From assembly GCF_040869045.1 (NCBI RefSeq), contig NC_090321.1, positions 129,695,689 through 129,759,688 on the forward strand: a stretch of 64,000 nucleotides of DNA. The letters are read 5' to 3'. The DNA is from Eurosta solidaginis. Its lineage: Eukaryota > Arthropoda > Insecta > Diptera > Tephritidae. A program made the translations under genes and the position numbers. The notes beneath the pieces are model-generated. The model ran no database searches, was not told where the DNA came from, and saw nothing but the letters and a program-made list of their open reading frames with translations. Shown piece after piece: positions 24,933 through 36,477 of this stretch; within the stretch, counting starts at the first letter, position 1; every line of letters begins with the position of its first letter.

Positions 24933-25054
24933 TTAAATGAGTAGAAAATATAGTACCGCGCCGGACGCCGCGCCGATATTTTTGACATTCGGCGGCGGCG
25001 TGCGAAAAACGACTAAAATCGGCGGCGGCGGCGGCGTATATCTCTAGTTTGTAT

Positions 25055-25393
25055 GCTGTTGCTGTAAAATGATAATGATTGTGTATAAATATTTTTGAAA
25101 ATAAACTGGAGGAGTGTACATAAGTAAAATGTAATTAACGAAACTATAATTTAGAAAAATTAATTACAATTTTGTATATATTTAATAATTTTATCAGTAA
25201 TTTTTATTAAAATATATATTGAATATTTTGCTTATAAATTGGTTCAACGAAAGATTTAGACAACGCACTTTATTAACAAAAAAAATACGTACAATTTTTC
25301 AAAAAATTTTAAATTTTGAACAAAATAGCTCACCGAATGTTGAGGGCAGGTAGATGTTGCAGTTAAAGTCATAAATTGATATTGAGATTGAAT
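25055..25393. other. AT-rich sequence between hAT-like element and SINE
   Basis: No supported gene. With the SINE removed, the minus strand has a short open stretch continuing from the 25.8-26.0 kb ORF, too weak to call. Confidence 0.5.
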
Positions 25394-25405
25394 GTAAAAT
25401 CCAAA

Positions 25406-25767
25406 TAAAGAAATAAAAATAAATGTTAGGCGCGATAACCTTCGAAGAGATCTAAGGCCGAGCATCTCTTCCAATTTGCATCGTGCTCCTCTTGATTTTA
25501 CCTACAATTGATTTTACCTACATGATTTTATGCCGACTCCGAACGGCATCTGCAAGGCAGATGAGTTTTCACTGAGAGCTTTTCATGGCAGAAATACACC
25601 CGGAGCGCTTGCCAAACACTGCCGAGGGGCAACCCCGCTTAGAAAAATTTTCTTCTAATTGAAAAACCTTATTTCTAAAAATTTTGATGTTTCTATGGCC
25701 GGGGTTTGAACCCAGGGCATCTGGTGTGGTAGGTGGAACACGCTACCATCACACCACGGTGGCCGCC
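25406..25767 (-). mobile_element. tRNA-derived SINE with 12-bp target duplication
   Basis: On the minus strand the element begins GGCGGCCACCGTGGTGTGAT and carries a pol III A-box-like TGGTGTGATGG and a B-box GGTTCAAACCC (near 25705-25712). A unique body follows (CATCTGCCTTGCAGATGCC, CTTAGATCTCTTCG) and then an A/T-rich tail. GTAAAATCCAAA flanks both ends (25394-25405 and 25768-25779). A second copy in the opposite orientation lies at 58.1-58.5 kb. SINEs of this type are copied by a partner LINE; which one is not visible. Confidence 0.9.
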
Positions 25768-25789
25768 GTAAAATCCAAACATAACGTGA

Positions 25790-25996
25790 TCATGTCGTTG
25801 TCCATGCATTAGGAGATAAAATTTTAACAGCTAATATAATTAATACGAAGTAAAGGATAAGATCTTCTTTAGTAATTTCAGTAGTTGTGAGCAATAAAGC
25901 ACAATAAGCAAACGTGAAACAAATAAGTATTCCAAAAAATTGATTTGAACGCAAGCGAGTCATATACATATATCTCATAGTTTTCTTCGACATCAA
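25790..25996 (-). CDS. Small hydrophobic ORF, unknown
   Basis: The 68-codon minus-strand ORF has two hydrophobic stretches (FFGILICFTFAYCALLL and LILYFVLIILAVKIL) separated by TTTEITKED, a two-helix membrane topology. It sits in single-copy-looking DNA between the SINE and the LINE. I do not recognise a family. It may be chance, a remnant of a host exon, or TE debris. Confidence 0.2.
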   Translation of the reverse strand: MMSKKTMRYMYMTRLRSNQFFGILICFTFAYCALLLTTTEITKEDLILYFVLIILAVKILSPNAWTTT

Positions 25997-26018
25997 ATTC
26001 TGTACATTGTTCTCTTAG

Positions 26019-29000
26019 GATAGGATAGGTTAAGTGGTAGCTGCCCTGATAAGGATAGCTCACTTGGACAACACGAAGGTCCGTTGTGATACCACACACA
26101 CCAAAAATAACGGTGACTTAGATCTAGCTACTTAGAGAATCGTTGGGTAGCAACGATAAAGCTCCGAATGATACCGATCTCAGCTTTGGATATATCCTCG
26201 GGAGATCCAAGTGAGTCGCGACCGAAGTACTTTCGCCTAGTTCTGGCAAAAGCTTGACACTCAAGCATAAAGTGATTTGGTGATTCCACCTCATCATCCT
26301 CCATACAGCTGCAGCAGGATGGAGTTTCCAGTATATTGAGGCGTACCGCATGGATACCCATGGGACAGTGCCCTGTCAAAACCCCAATGACCATTGATAG
26401 GTGAGCCTTAGTGAACCCAATTATTTCAGCAGACCTCCTGCCATCCACTTTTGGCCAGAAAGATCTTGCTACCCTGCAAGACGTGGTATCCGCCCAACGT
26501 TTGCTGAGCTGATTCGAGGCCCAGCTATGGAGGAGCAATCCACAGGTGGCCAGCGGGATCCCGAAATCCCTACAGCCATCTTCACCCGGTTCAGTTGTAC
26601 CGATGCGGGCTAAGAGATCCGCTTGACAGTTACCCGGGATATCACTATGGCCCGGGACCCAGATAATCGTAATTTTAAAATAATTCGATGCAATCCCAAG
26701 CGAGGTCAGGCACTCCCAGACCACCCTCGATCGCACTGTATTTGAGCTCAAGGCCTTGATAGCCGCTTGGCTATCAGAGTAGATGTTAAATTCCCTAACC
26801 GTGGTAGCAGTGGATAGCATTCCATCCACCGCATCCTTAATCGCAGCAATTTGCGCTTGGAATACACTGCAGTGGTCAGCCAACTTAAACTTGCGGCTTA
26901 AATTTAGCTCTTGACAAAAGACCCCCCACCAACCTTTCCATCCAGCTTTGACCCATCCGTGAACAAGTTAACCGGTCCCATGCCACAGATAATTCCTCTT
27001 CCACAATCCTCTCTCTCTGGAATAACTGGGGTGAAGGTTGTATAGGGAGCAGTTATCGGCATACAGTAGCCCGTTCTGTCCGGGATAAAGTCGAAAATGG
27101 TAAGAAGGCTAGAGTGTCCGCGGTCAGAAAGTCTATATCCCATATCACAAAGCCTGACCAACGACCTTGCCGCGGCCGCCTTTCCCGCAATATCTACTGG
27201 GTATATGTTCAGCATGACGTTCAGTGCCAAGGTAGGTGTTGTTCTGAGAGCGCCACTGATACCGATCAGCGCCGTCCGTTGCACTGACACTAACATTTTG
27301 GAGGTGCTCGCCGTGTCTAGTGCTTTCCACCAGACCGGCAGCACATATAGCAGAATCGGTTTGACCACCATCTCATAAAGCCAGTGTTCTATTCTTGGCG
27401 AGAGTCCACATCTCTTTCCGATAGCTGCTCTGCAGCAGTACAAGGCAATGGCGGCCTTCCTGACCCGATATTCCACACTGGGTCTCCAGAACAGTTTCTT
27501 GTCCAAAACAATCCCAAAATATATAACCCTATCAGAAAGTACCAACGGTACCCCTCCAATCGAGGGAGTTCTGAAATCGGGCATCTTATATCTCCTTGTG
27601 AAAAGGACCAATTCCGTTTTTCCCGGGTTGACCGCCAATCCGCATGATTCAGCCCACCTAGCCAAAGTATCCAGGTAGCCCTGCAGAACATCGGGCAGGG
27701 TGCCCAGAAATTTGCCTCTGACTAGGATAGCGAGGTCATCTGCAAAAGCAACCACCCGACAACCATTGGGTTCCAGCTCCACAAGAAGCTCGATGACTAC
27801 CACAACCCAGAGGAGAGGAGATATGACACCCCCCTGTGGCGTGCCCTTGCACACCTTCCTCTTAATTATGGCCCCTCCCCACTCCGCTGCGACAATTCTG
27901 CCGCATAGAACTTTGCTAATAAATTCAACCAGAGCCGCCTCGACTACTAAACCCACCAGAGCTCTTTCGATTGCCCCCGGTAAGACATTGTTAAAAGCTC
28001 CCTCGATGTCTAGAAAGGCACACAGAGTATACTCTTTGTGTTCTAGGGACCCCTACAATCGAATGGAGAGCCGTTTCCGTCGATCTGCCCTTGCAGTACG
28101 CATGCTGTGAAGCCGACAGTACCCCCCGAGGTATCCTTTTCCGTAGGTACAGGTCAATCAACCGCTCAAACGTCTTAAGAAGAAACGACGAGAGACTGAT
28201 TGGCCTGAAATCCTTAGGTGATACATGAGAGCTTCTGCCGGCATTCGGAATGAAAATAACCCTAACCGTGTGCCAAGACTTTGGGATATAGTTAAGCCTG
28301 AGGCAGTTAGTATAGATGATGGCCAACCAGCGGCAGGAAATCCCCAAAGACCTTTGAAGTTGCGCAGGAATGATCCCATCCGGGCCCGGAGACTTATAGG
28401 GCTTGAACGACTCTATAGCCCTGGTTATTTGACTTTCCCGTATTGGAATGGCAGGCACTTCTGCATGACCAACGACCGCCGACCATGCAGGCGAAGATCC
28501 CTGCGCAACTGGGACATCGGGAAAATGATTGTCCAGGAAAAGCCGTAGGGACTCCTCGCTACTCATTGAACAGTCCCCACCATCATCTCTCAGATAACCC
28601 AGAGGAGCGGGATTCCTAGAGATTATTTTTATAGACCTCGCGGATTCATTGCAGCCTTCTACGTTTTCGCAGAAGCTTCGCCATGCATCTTGCTTGGCTA
28701 TCCTTATTTCATATTTATAAATCCCCAGACTCACCTTATAGAGCTCCCAGTCCGAGGGTAATTTACTCCTCCTGGCTCTGTTAAAGAGCCGACGACTGGA
28801 CGCTCCTAGGTCGTCAAGAGAAACCGACCACCAGGGCGGCTTAGCCTTCCCCCTGTAAGTTTTCAATGGGCAGGACAGCTGAAAGGCGCTATTGCTTGCC
28901 GAGGTGAAGTTTTCGCCAGAACGTGTATCTCAGATTCGGACAGGCCCGAACTAATGATAGGCACCGCAGGCAATAGCTCTCCTAGCTTCCTACAATACAA

Positions 29001-30413
29001 GTTCCAGTTAGTACTTTTAGGGTTCCTAAAAAATATTTTACCGGGACGTTCTTCGTTCACTGAGAACTTAATATATCGGTGATCAGAGAAGGAGTGCTCG
29101 TTGAGAACCCTCCATCCAGATATCCGACCTTCCAGTTCTCTACTAACCAGGGTGAGGTCCAGGACCTCCTCCCTTACCGCAGTAATAAAAGTCGGGTCAT
29201 TCCCCCTATTACATATACAAAGTCCTTCATCTACAATAAAAGTAAATAAAGACTCACCTCTAGTGTTGGTATCCGAGCTTCCCCAAATGCTATGATGGGC
29301 ATTAGCATCGGCACCGATGATCACGCCAACATCTCTCCGCCTTGCTTCAGCGGTGATTTCACCCAGTATCGCAGGTGGTGGTCCCGTTACGTCCCCGTGG
29401 GGCATGTACGCTGAGACCACCCACATTTCATTACTTCATCGCTCGAGGCAGACCGTGGTTACGTCAGCATTGCTGAAATTAGAAAGAATAAAATCTTTAA
29501 TACCTTTTTTTAACAAGCACACAGGATCTAGGCCTACTTGCCTCCCCATGCACCAAGGTGTTGAATTTTCCAGTCCTTAATCCAGAAATCTTACTACCAT
29601 TACTACTCAGCCACGGCTCCTGGACAAGGACTATATCCACCCCGCCTTTTTCAAGGCAGAGCAACAAATTTGCGGAAGCCGCCTTAGAGTGCTGAAGAAT
29701 GATTTGACGGATTTCCATCAAAAGCGCTCTTCTTCCGTACCCCATCCTTGGCAGATTCGTATTAGTCTTGTCCATTCTAAAAAAGTCCCCCCTCAAGGCC
29801 GCTATCCGGATCCGATTGTGTAGTCGCCCTTTAACGGTCTCATGGTTATCTATGCTACGCAGGGAGGCCACGCGAGGGTTGACGGTTTACCTCATGAGTA
29901 ATGCGTTCAGAGCCAGACCGGACGCGAAGCGGGAAATCTTCAACCGCACCTACACCACCAACTTAACGGCGACGGAGCCGGAACGTACCTTGAGGCCCGC
30001 CACGGTTTTAACGGGACGTGGGCAGGTGCAGCATTAGCCTACCAGCCACTTCGGTAGGGTTTCACCCCGACCTGCTAAAGTGGCAGAATACCGCACCTAC
30101 CAGCCCAAAGTCATCAAGTCAAAATGTAATGTCAAATCAAAGCCCTAAACAATCCAGTTCGTCACCGTTGTGTACCGATCTTGACTCTTAAAGAGTCCTC
30201 CCTCCTCTGAGCTCGGCATAATGACTCAGGGGTGCGGGTTTTATCGAGTTGTCCTCTCTAGATCCGCCATTATCAGTAGAAGCAGGGGCACCTCGTACAG
30301 GACGTGATAACTAATCACGCGTGACATTCGTCACTATGGCCGGTCTAAGACTGATATCAATCCCTGATACAGAGCCTGAAACCACTTATGATATCCAAGC
30401 CAAGTATCTTAGC
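26019..30413 (-). mobile_element. R1/LOA/I-group LINE with perfect 14-bp target duplication
   Basis: CATTGTTCTCTTAG stands on both sides (26005-26018 and 30414-30427). On the minus strand the 5' end is at 30413, the ORF2 remnants span 29871-26128, and the 3' end is a (CCTAT)-like repeat at 26019-26030 instead of poly(A). The region from 30413 to 29880 has no ORF of note, so ORF1 is missing or degraded. The target duplication defines both ends exactly. Confidence 0.92.
26128..29871 (-). pseudogene. LINE ORF2: endonuclease, reverse transcriptase, RNase H
   Basis: Pieces in order on the minus strand are as follows. 29871-29497: endonuclease N-terminus (VDIVLVQEPW). 29426-28863: GADANAHHSIWGSSDTNTRG and SDHRYIKFSV. 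28866-27991: RT (SPGPDGIIPAQL, DFRPISLSSFLLKTFERL, SASQHAYCKGRST). 27956-26904: GTPQGGVISPLLW, FADDLAILV, FTDGSKLDG. 26883-26128: RNase H (YSDSQAAIKAL, VPGHSDIPGN) and a Cys/His knuckle. The C-terminal RNase H separates it from the CR1-like LINEs here. Four frame changes break one original ORF. Catalytic FADD and RNase H Asp residues are still present. Confidence 0.9.
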
Positions 30414-30427
30414 CATTGTTCTCTTAG

Positions 30428-30894
30428 TCCAGAAATGTCCCAGTTTCTTCTATACTGACGTGTTACATCATCAAATATTGTATAGGCTCTAGATCCTGGT
30501 GTTCCTTAATTGGTTGGTAAAGACATGTTAGCGGCACAACCAAGCGCCCCGTATCGATTCGACTCGATGGTCACACATTCCAATTCAGGCGCACGCCATT
30601 GCGATGTTCATTTTGTTGAATGAAATCCTCGTATGTTGTCGACACGGATGTATGAGTAAATAACACGAAAAATTGTTTTTATACAATTCCTTTGGTTCGA
30701 TTGTAGGATCGCCATAAATATATAGTGTTAAACTATATATTTAAATAAATTTATTCTCACTTTTAAAAATTTTTAAAATAACAAACTAGAAAATTTTCAT
30801 TTTGAAATAAGATTAAAAGTAATATAACATAAAAATAATTCACAAAATTAAAGTATATTTTACAAAGTAGATACCCCAACAGTCGCATACTTAC
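30428..30894. other. AT-rich flank with a 44-bp sequence shared with 16.46 kb
   Basis: ATAATTCACAAAATTAAAGT and following bases to GATACCCC (30837-30880) repeat the sequence at 16456-16499 with one or two differences. A primer-site-like TGGCGATCCT on the minus strand lies near 30698-30707. No other gene or RNA is seen. Confidence 0.5.
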
Positions 30895-31183
30895 TGCAGG
30901 GCGTTCTACACTTTTCCTATTTACATATATGTATCTTTCCTTTTCCGCGAAGGGATTTTCGTACGTTAATTTACCATAATTCTGGATGTCTCTGAGGCTT
31001 TCGTGCCCTAATTTTCCCATTGCCTGAAGATGTTCCGTTTTAACAATTGTTAGCACTTTATTACAGGTTAGAGTTAATACGAATACTCGAACGAACCATG
31101 CCAATCTCTTCCTCAATATTAAAGGAAGGATCTAAAATTTCATCATCCGATGAAAAATCGCTTGCGGACATGTAACTATGCAT
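30895..31183 (-). CDS. Possible split gene fragment (two short exons), unknown
   Basis: The minus strand has an ATG at 31183 opening a 40-codon acidic ORF (SASDFSSDDEILDPSFNIEE). A second open block (31023-30895) reads GKLGHESLRDIQNYGKL, ENPFAEKERYIYVN and ends VERPA at a textbook splice donor GTAAGTATG. The first exon donor is unclear, because candidate sites are weak or out of phase. The composition looks protein-like, but no family is recognised. It could equally be TE debris. Confidence 0.25.
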
Positions 31184-31709
31184 TGTTTTTGTTTGAAATA
31201 AAATTCACTTTTTTAATCACAAGCGCGGCAACAAGCAAAAATATGGTTAATTTAATTTTATATTGCAACTATTTCAATGCATACTAAAACCGGTACCTAC
31301 TTTTAAAAAAGTTTCTCGGCCAAAGTAGTAGAGTTCCACAAGTGAAATCACATTTTCTTATAATTGGTTCGATTCCTTCACCAAAAGAAGCATTAGATGG
31401 TATTGAGTAAAAACAAAACCAATATATTTATTTAAACTCACATCTATTTGCTGTTTTTGTTACTTGACATGCTCAATGTATATAAGTGCATTTAAAATTG
31501 TATGACATACAGATGTATTCTTAACAAAATAAATCATAAATTTGAATATAAAAATGTCGTATGTTCGTTATTTGTTCCACATACGACAAAATACACACAC
31601 AGGATGTTTAAATCATGTGACATACGACAAAATGCATGATGGATATCTGGAAATCTATAGCGTTTAGGAAGAAACTAATGGCACCGTTCGATAGAGCATG
31701 AGAAGTATA
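31184..31709. other. AT-rich spacer
   Basis: Nothing supported beyond the short repeat ACATACGACAAAAT, seen near 31580 and 31619 with an inverted relative near 31555. Confidence 0.5.
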
Positions 31710-32541
31710 TTATGAAATTGCAGTAAAATAAAATCGAAAATTTTCACATTCGACATCGGTAATCTCAGCTAGCGATTGATATCTTCTCCTGCCAACGCAC
31801 TGTGGGACGCATTTGCATTCGCTCCTATGACCAACTTCCCTTTGCGTCTTTCCTCTTGCACTATCCTCTTCCACTCCCTCGGCGATGGCTGCGCAGTATG
31901 GGTCATATAGCAGGATGCTAGTGCAATTATAAAGCAAATATGATTGTACCTGTTTCCAAATCCACCCACAGTGAGCCCAGTAACATTTCCTCCCGATCAG
32001 AGCCAGAGATAACCTTCCTCAGGGGTTAGAAGTACGACCAAAGGCACTTTACTGTGTTGGAGGTTTATCTGTAAGTATCGAAGCAGCATTGGGCTATTTT
32101 GCCCTCACCAAGACCTCCGTCGTGACGACTGCGTCCTTCTATCGCCCTTTTAGTTTGGGACTTTTGAGGTCCTCTCCAACCTCTTGAATATTACGATTAT
32201 TATAATGGGGTCTTCTTTTCGCGAGGTGTAAATGCTATGCCTGATGTTCCTCTTTGCGATTCTCAGCACCTTCGACGTGAAGTTTTCGTCCTCCACCTGC
32301 TTACTTGCTTTAAGGCTTTCGAGATTCTTTTTGACTTCATCTGTTTCTAGCGTGGAAGGATTGTTATCCTTGGAATATATTTTCCTGAGTCGCATATAAA
32401 TATACCCTGTACCCCAGGATATTTATAGTACTGACCCTCCTCCGTAGGCCGAGATACAGTAAGAACTTTCAATGCTGTGTCATTATATTCGGGTTTTGAC
32501 TCTTTATAAGTCGCAGCGTATTCTCCGATTTCATCACGCAT
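31710..32541 (-). pseudogene. Degenerate R1/LOA-like LINE fragment
   Basis: One frame (31969-31769) reads VIGANANASHSALAG, matching the endonuclease motif GADANAHH of the 26-30 kb LINE. Another (32395-32150) reads EVKKNLESLKASKQVEDENF, resembling the RT N-terminal region of the same group. Order and spacing are scrambled and stops are frequent. Confidence 0.5.
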
Positions 32542-32739
32542 GTTATCTATACTTTAACTTTTGACGTGGCCGGGATCTGCCCTTTATACACCACCTTAAA
32601 CCGCTCGTTTGTGCTTTGCCTTTGGAGTTTTGGAACAACTGTAATTTATGAGTCTCTTCTGCTTTATTTTTAAATTCTACTCATTTTTACTCAACCCATC
32701 TTATGTACACAATTTTGTTATGCATCTACAAATTTGTTT

Positions 32740-35135
32740 ATTTTCAATATATCATTTATCTGCGCAAATGCACCGACAGAGGAGAAAGACGATGAAAAAC
32801 GCTTTCCATGAACATTTAGAACGCACATACGAGCGCTGCCCAAGCCATGATATAAAAGTCGTGCTTAGCGACTTTGACGCCAGGGTGGGCAGAGAAGGTG
32901 TTTTTGGCCCCAGAGTCAGAAAGTTCAGCCTACACAATAAATGATCTCCTAATGGTTTGAGGCTGATTGACTTTGCCGGTGCTCGAAACATGGTCATATC
33001 CAGCACGAGGCTCATGCATAAAAACATACATCAAGCCACATGGCTGTCCCCCGATCGAAATATCAACTACTTTGTTAAAAACGAACGCCATTCTTCCAGT
33101 GTTTTAAATGTGCGGACGAACCCAGGACCTAAAATCGACTCGGAACACTACCTCATCGCAGCCAAAATTTGCACCCGCCTCTGCGCGGCTAAAACCAAGG
33201 AAAAAACACAAGGAAAGCTAGATGTCGAAAAGCTGCAGTCGCAACAGACTGCCAAGTATTTTGCAACTCTACTCTCCGAGAGCACAAGTAAACCCGACGG
33301 AATGCAGGAGCAGTTTGAGCATATCTCCGAAACACTTCGTACCGCCTCCAAACAAAAATTTTTTTACCGGCGACCACGGAAAAACAACTGGTATGAAGAA
33401 GAAGGCCGCGTTACAAACGAGAGAAAAGACGCTGCCTACAGGGCTACGTTAAAAGCGAACGCAAAGAAAAGAGCGAGGAGCTTTTCAGGAAGAAAAAAGC
33501 AAATACATAAAGGCGTGAGTGCGAGGAACTTGAGCTGCTAGCCATCTGGAATAACGCCCGCAAATTTTACCAAAAAAAATACGGAGACAGACGGACGTCC
33601 AAAAAGTACTTAGATTATGGAGGGAACACTTTTCTGCTCCCCTAAATGTAGACAGCGATGTACCGCGCAGGGATGGATGAACCCGATCCAACATTCGATG
33701 ATGATGGAATTAATGTCCCCACCCGAATATGAAGAGGTCAGAATAGCAGTATCCAGATTGAAAACCAGCAAGGCCGCGGCCTGCGGAGCTCTTCAAATAC
33801 GGCGGCGAGGAGTTGGTAAGTAGCATGCATCAGACCCTTTTCAAAATATGGTCGGACGAGTGCATTCCCGACGATGGGAAACTAAGTGCTATTTGCCCCG
33901 TTCACCCGAAAGGTATCCTCCAAACTGTTTCAACTGCGGAATCAGCCTTCTCAATATCGCATATAAGGTCCTGTCAAGTGTATTGTGCGAACGAATGAAG
34001 CCCACCGTGAATCGGCTGATTGGACCTTATCAGTGCGGCTTCAGACCAATGCGCCAAATCTTGTAAAAAAATTGCAAAAAAAGAATCGACACACATCACC
34101 TCGTCGTCGATTTTAAAGCCGTCTTCGACAGCACTAAAAGAGTTGCCTATATACGAATGTGCAAAATTACGTTGAGTAACACCGTCAGCTCAGTCAGAAT
34201 TGGCAAGGACCTCTCAGAGCCGTTCGAAACTAAACGAGGTTTCAGACAGGGTGAACCCCTATCGTGCGATTTCTTTAATTTGTTGCTGTAGAAAATTATA
34301 CTAGCTGCAGAATTTAACTGCTCTGCAACAATATTCTATAAAAGCGTGCAATTGCTAGCATTTGCTAATGACACTGATATGATCGGCCTGTACACCCGCG
34401 CGTAAGTTCTGCTTACTCAAAACTGGAAAAAGAAGCGGAAAAGATTGGTTTGATGGGGAATGAGGATAAAACGAAGTACCTGGTGTCATCGAGCAAAGAG
34501 TCAGCGCATATGCGCCTGGGTTTGTATTTCGTTTATTTGGGAACCAGCATTAACACTAACAACAACATCAGCTCTGAAATCCAGCGAAGAATCACTTTTG
34601 CCATTAAATGCTTCTTTGGACTAGGCAGGCAATTGAAAAGTTAAGTTCTATCTCGGCAAATGAAAATCATGCTCTAAAAGTTACGATACCCGTCCTGCTA
34701 TACGATGCATGGACCATGATAACATCAGATGCAGCGGCTCTGGGAGTATTCGAGGGAAAAGTTCTTCGAAAGATTTACGGACCTCTGCAATTTGGCGATG
34801 GCGAGTACCGAAGAAGATTTAATTGGGAGCTGTACGAGATTAACGCAGACATCAACATAGTCCAACGAATTAAAACGCAGCGGCTACGCTGGCTCGGCCA
34901 TGTTATGCTAATGAAAGATGATGCTCCGGCCAAGAAAATGTTTTTATCGGAGCTCGCCTATGGAAGAAAAGGAAGAGGTCGGCCACACTCCGCTGGGAGG
35001 ATCAGGTGGAAAATGACTTAAACTCCCTTGGTGTGACCAATTGTCGCCAGTTGTCAGAGCGAAGAAGCGACTGGTACCTTGTTGGACGGTCATAACCGGT
35101 CAAAAGGCTAAGCGCCATTTAAGCAAGTAAGAGAC
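32740..35135 (+). pseudogene. RTE-type LINE ORF (endonuclease + reverse transcriptase), heavily decayed
   Basis: The plus-strand pieces in order are: endonuclease HLERTYERCPSHDIKVVLSD with FDARVGREG (32820-32910), RLIDFAGARNMVISSTRLMH (32960-33020), IDSEHYLIAAKI (33135-33165) and KNNWYEEEGR (33385). RT fragments follow: SLLNIAYKVLSSVLCERMKP and IGPYQCGFRP (33940-34055), RQGEPLSCDFFNL (34240-34275), LAFANDTDMIG at the YADD position (34358), FVYLGTSINTN (34530), and the RTE C-terminus (QRLRWLGHVML, KKMFLSELAYGRKGRGRP). FANDTD replaces the catalytic YADD, and many frameshifts are present. The GCGCCATTTAAGCAAGTAAG end near 35110-35130 is RTE-like. Confidence 0.85.
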
Positions 35136-35639
35136 TGCTTTAGTTGCTGAATCTGCTACTGCTGCTTTGTAGCTAATAATGAAACGAGCTATACTCAGGG
35201 CAAATGCATTGAGAATTTCGCAGAAAATAATGCCCAGACTAAACCTGTTAAAAGAGGTGCTGCTGCAGCAGTATAGTAAAATCTTCGAGTGTATTTGTTT
35301 TTGAGACTGATACTGCTGCCGCCACTTCAGAAGGAAATTCTGTCGAAAGAAGCAAAAATAACAAGAGGAAAAGCCAGCAAAACAACAACTGAAAACCAAA
35401 ATAAATAAATACAAACTGCTGTTGTTGGTACGAGCTTAGCTGATGATTTAGATGTTGTAAATGATGTAAATGGCTCAATATATTTTCATTTTTGCATACC
35501 ATAAGCGAAGAGAATATTATAGGCTATGTTACCAATTCTACAGCTATTAAAAAAAAACCATTCAATTTCCTTTAAATTGGCCAAAGTGGGTGTGAAACCA
35601 CAAATTCTAAAATGGGTTGGCGTGCCTGTCGAGGCACCG

Positions 35640-36037
35640 TTTTAAAATTCCAACTCTGGCCTACTAATGTGACAGTTCGACCCTTTCGTTCTTTTCCTGC
35701 GAACAAGGATCCCTCCTGATGCGGAGGCTGAATCCAATTCAATTAAACAATTTTTAATAAAATATTTTCAATACATTTCTGGTCTACGAAACAAATTTTC
35801 AGCTGTGTATATTCATAGTTCTATCTCATTCGTATTTGTCGAATCTCATCTGAATGATACATTTTTTGATAACGAGATTTTTGAACCTCATATTTTTGAC
35901 GTTTTTTCGAAAGAATCATGGCCCTGTAAAAACTGGTAGTCCCAGAAGTGGGACTTTTCTCATTGCTGTTCGGAGGAAATACCGGCCGGTATTGGTGGCA
36001 CCCACATTGATCAGCTCTGCGTACGTGTTCATGGTTA
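35640..36037 (+). pseudogene. LINE 5'/endonuclease fragment, left arm of an inverted pair
   Basis: The sequence from CCAACTCTGGCCTACTAATG to CACATTGATCAGCTCTGCG is the inverted counterpart of 38505-38130, with roughly 80-85% similarity by eye. The encoded block RRKYRPVLVAPTLISSAYV matches the other arm. It is a fragment of a CR1-like endonuclease N-terminus, not functional. Confidence 0.6.
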
Positions 36038-36123
36038 GCTTTTTTGAAATTAATAAAAGTCCTCTTCTCAGAGGTGATAAATAAGTAGGCTTTATTGAAA
36101 GGAGTATAGCAGGTGGTATGATG

Positions 36124-36477
36124 CTAAAGTAAGCATCGACTGCCTTTCAAATTAGTTTTTGTACCCTGCGCAGGAGATGGAAATGTCGGGTGGGAGCATC
36201 GCCGTTTATCGTGCCTTCCTCTTATGTCGACTGGCAAGCTGAAATGCCACAGATCGTGGTGAGCGTTGAAATCGCCAAGAACGAGACGGTATTCGCCACT
36301 GAGTATCGTGATGATATCACGGCGATAGCCACTTGGACAGTGTGTGACAGGACTAATATAGATGCTAATGCTAATTATTTCTAGGTCAAAATCACATGTC
36401 CGGATCGTTATGCCTTGACTTTCTAAGGTTTTGTCCCTGCGGATGAGGTTGTTTTGATATAGACTAACCCCATTCAA
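36124..36477 (-). pseudogene. LINE endonuclease fragment (I/LOA-like)
   Basis: The 117-codon minus-strand ORF reads YQNNLIRRDKTLESQGITIR, CPSGYRRDIITILSGE and RLVLGDFNAHHDLWH, which are APE-endonuclease motifs including the catalytic GDFN. The fragment is short and isolated, with no RT nearby in frame. Confidence 0.7.

Larger units (their letters stand above)
20737..25046. mobile_element. hAT-like DNA element with CGG-rich ends, containing a piggyBac insertion
   Basis: The left end TAGAGGTTTACGCCGG (20737) and the right end CGGCGTATATCTCTA (25046) are inverted repeats. The 8-bp GTTTGTAT flanks both (20729-20736 and 25047-25054). An 8-bp duplication with TAGAG termini fits the hAT superfamily. 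Both ends continue into CGG/GGC-repeat tracts (20750-20815 and 24958-25035). Without the piggyBac copy the element is ~2.0 kb and has no recognisable transposase, so it looks non-autonomous. A truncated inverted relative lies at 38.6-39.4 kb. Confidence 0.8.

Noticed and set aside
30690..30712. LTR primer-binding site (TGGCGATCCT, minus strand)
   Set aside because: Only the first ten bases fit tRNA-Arg and no LTR end in CA precedes it.
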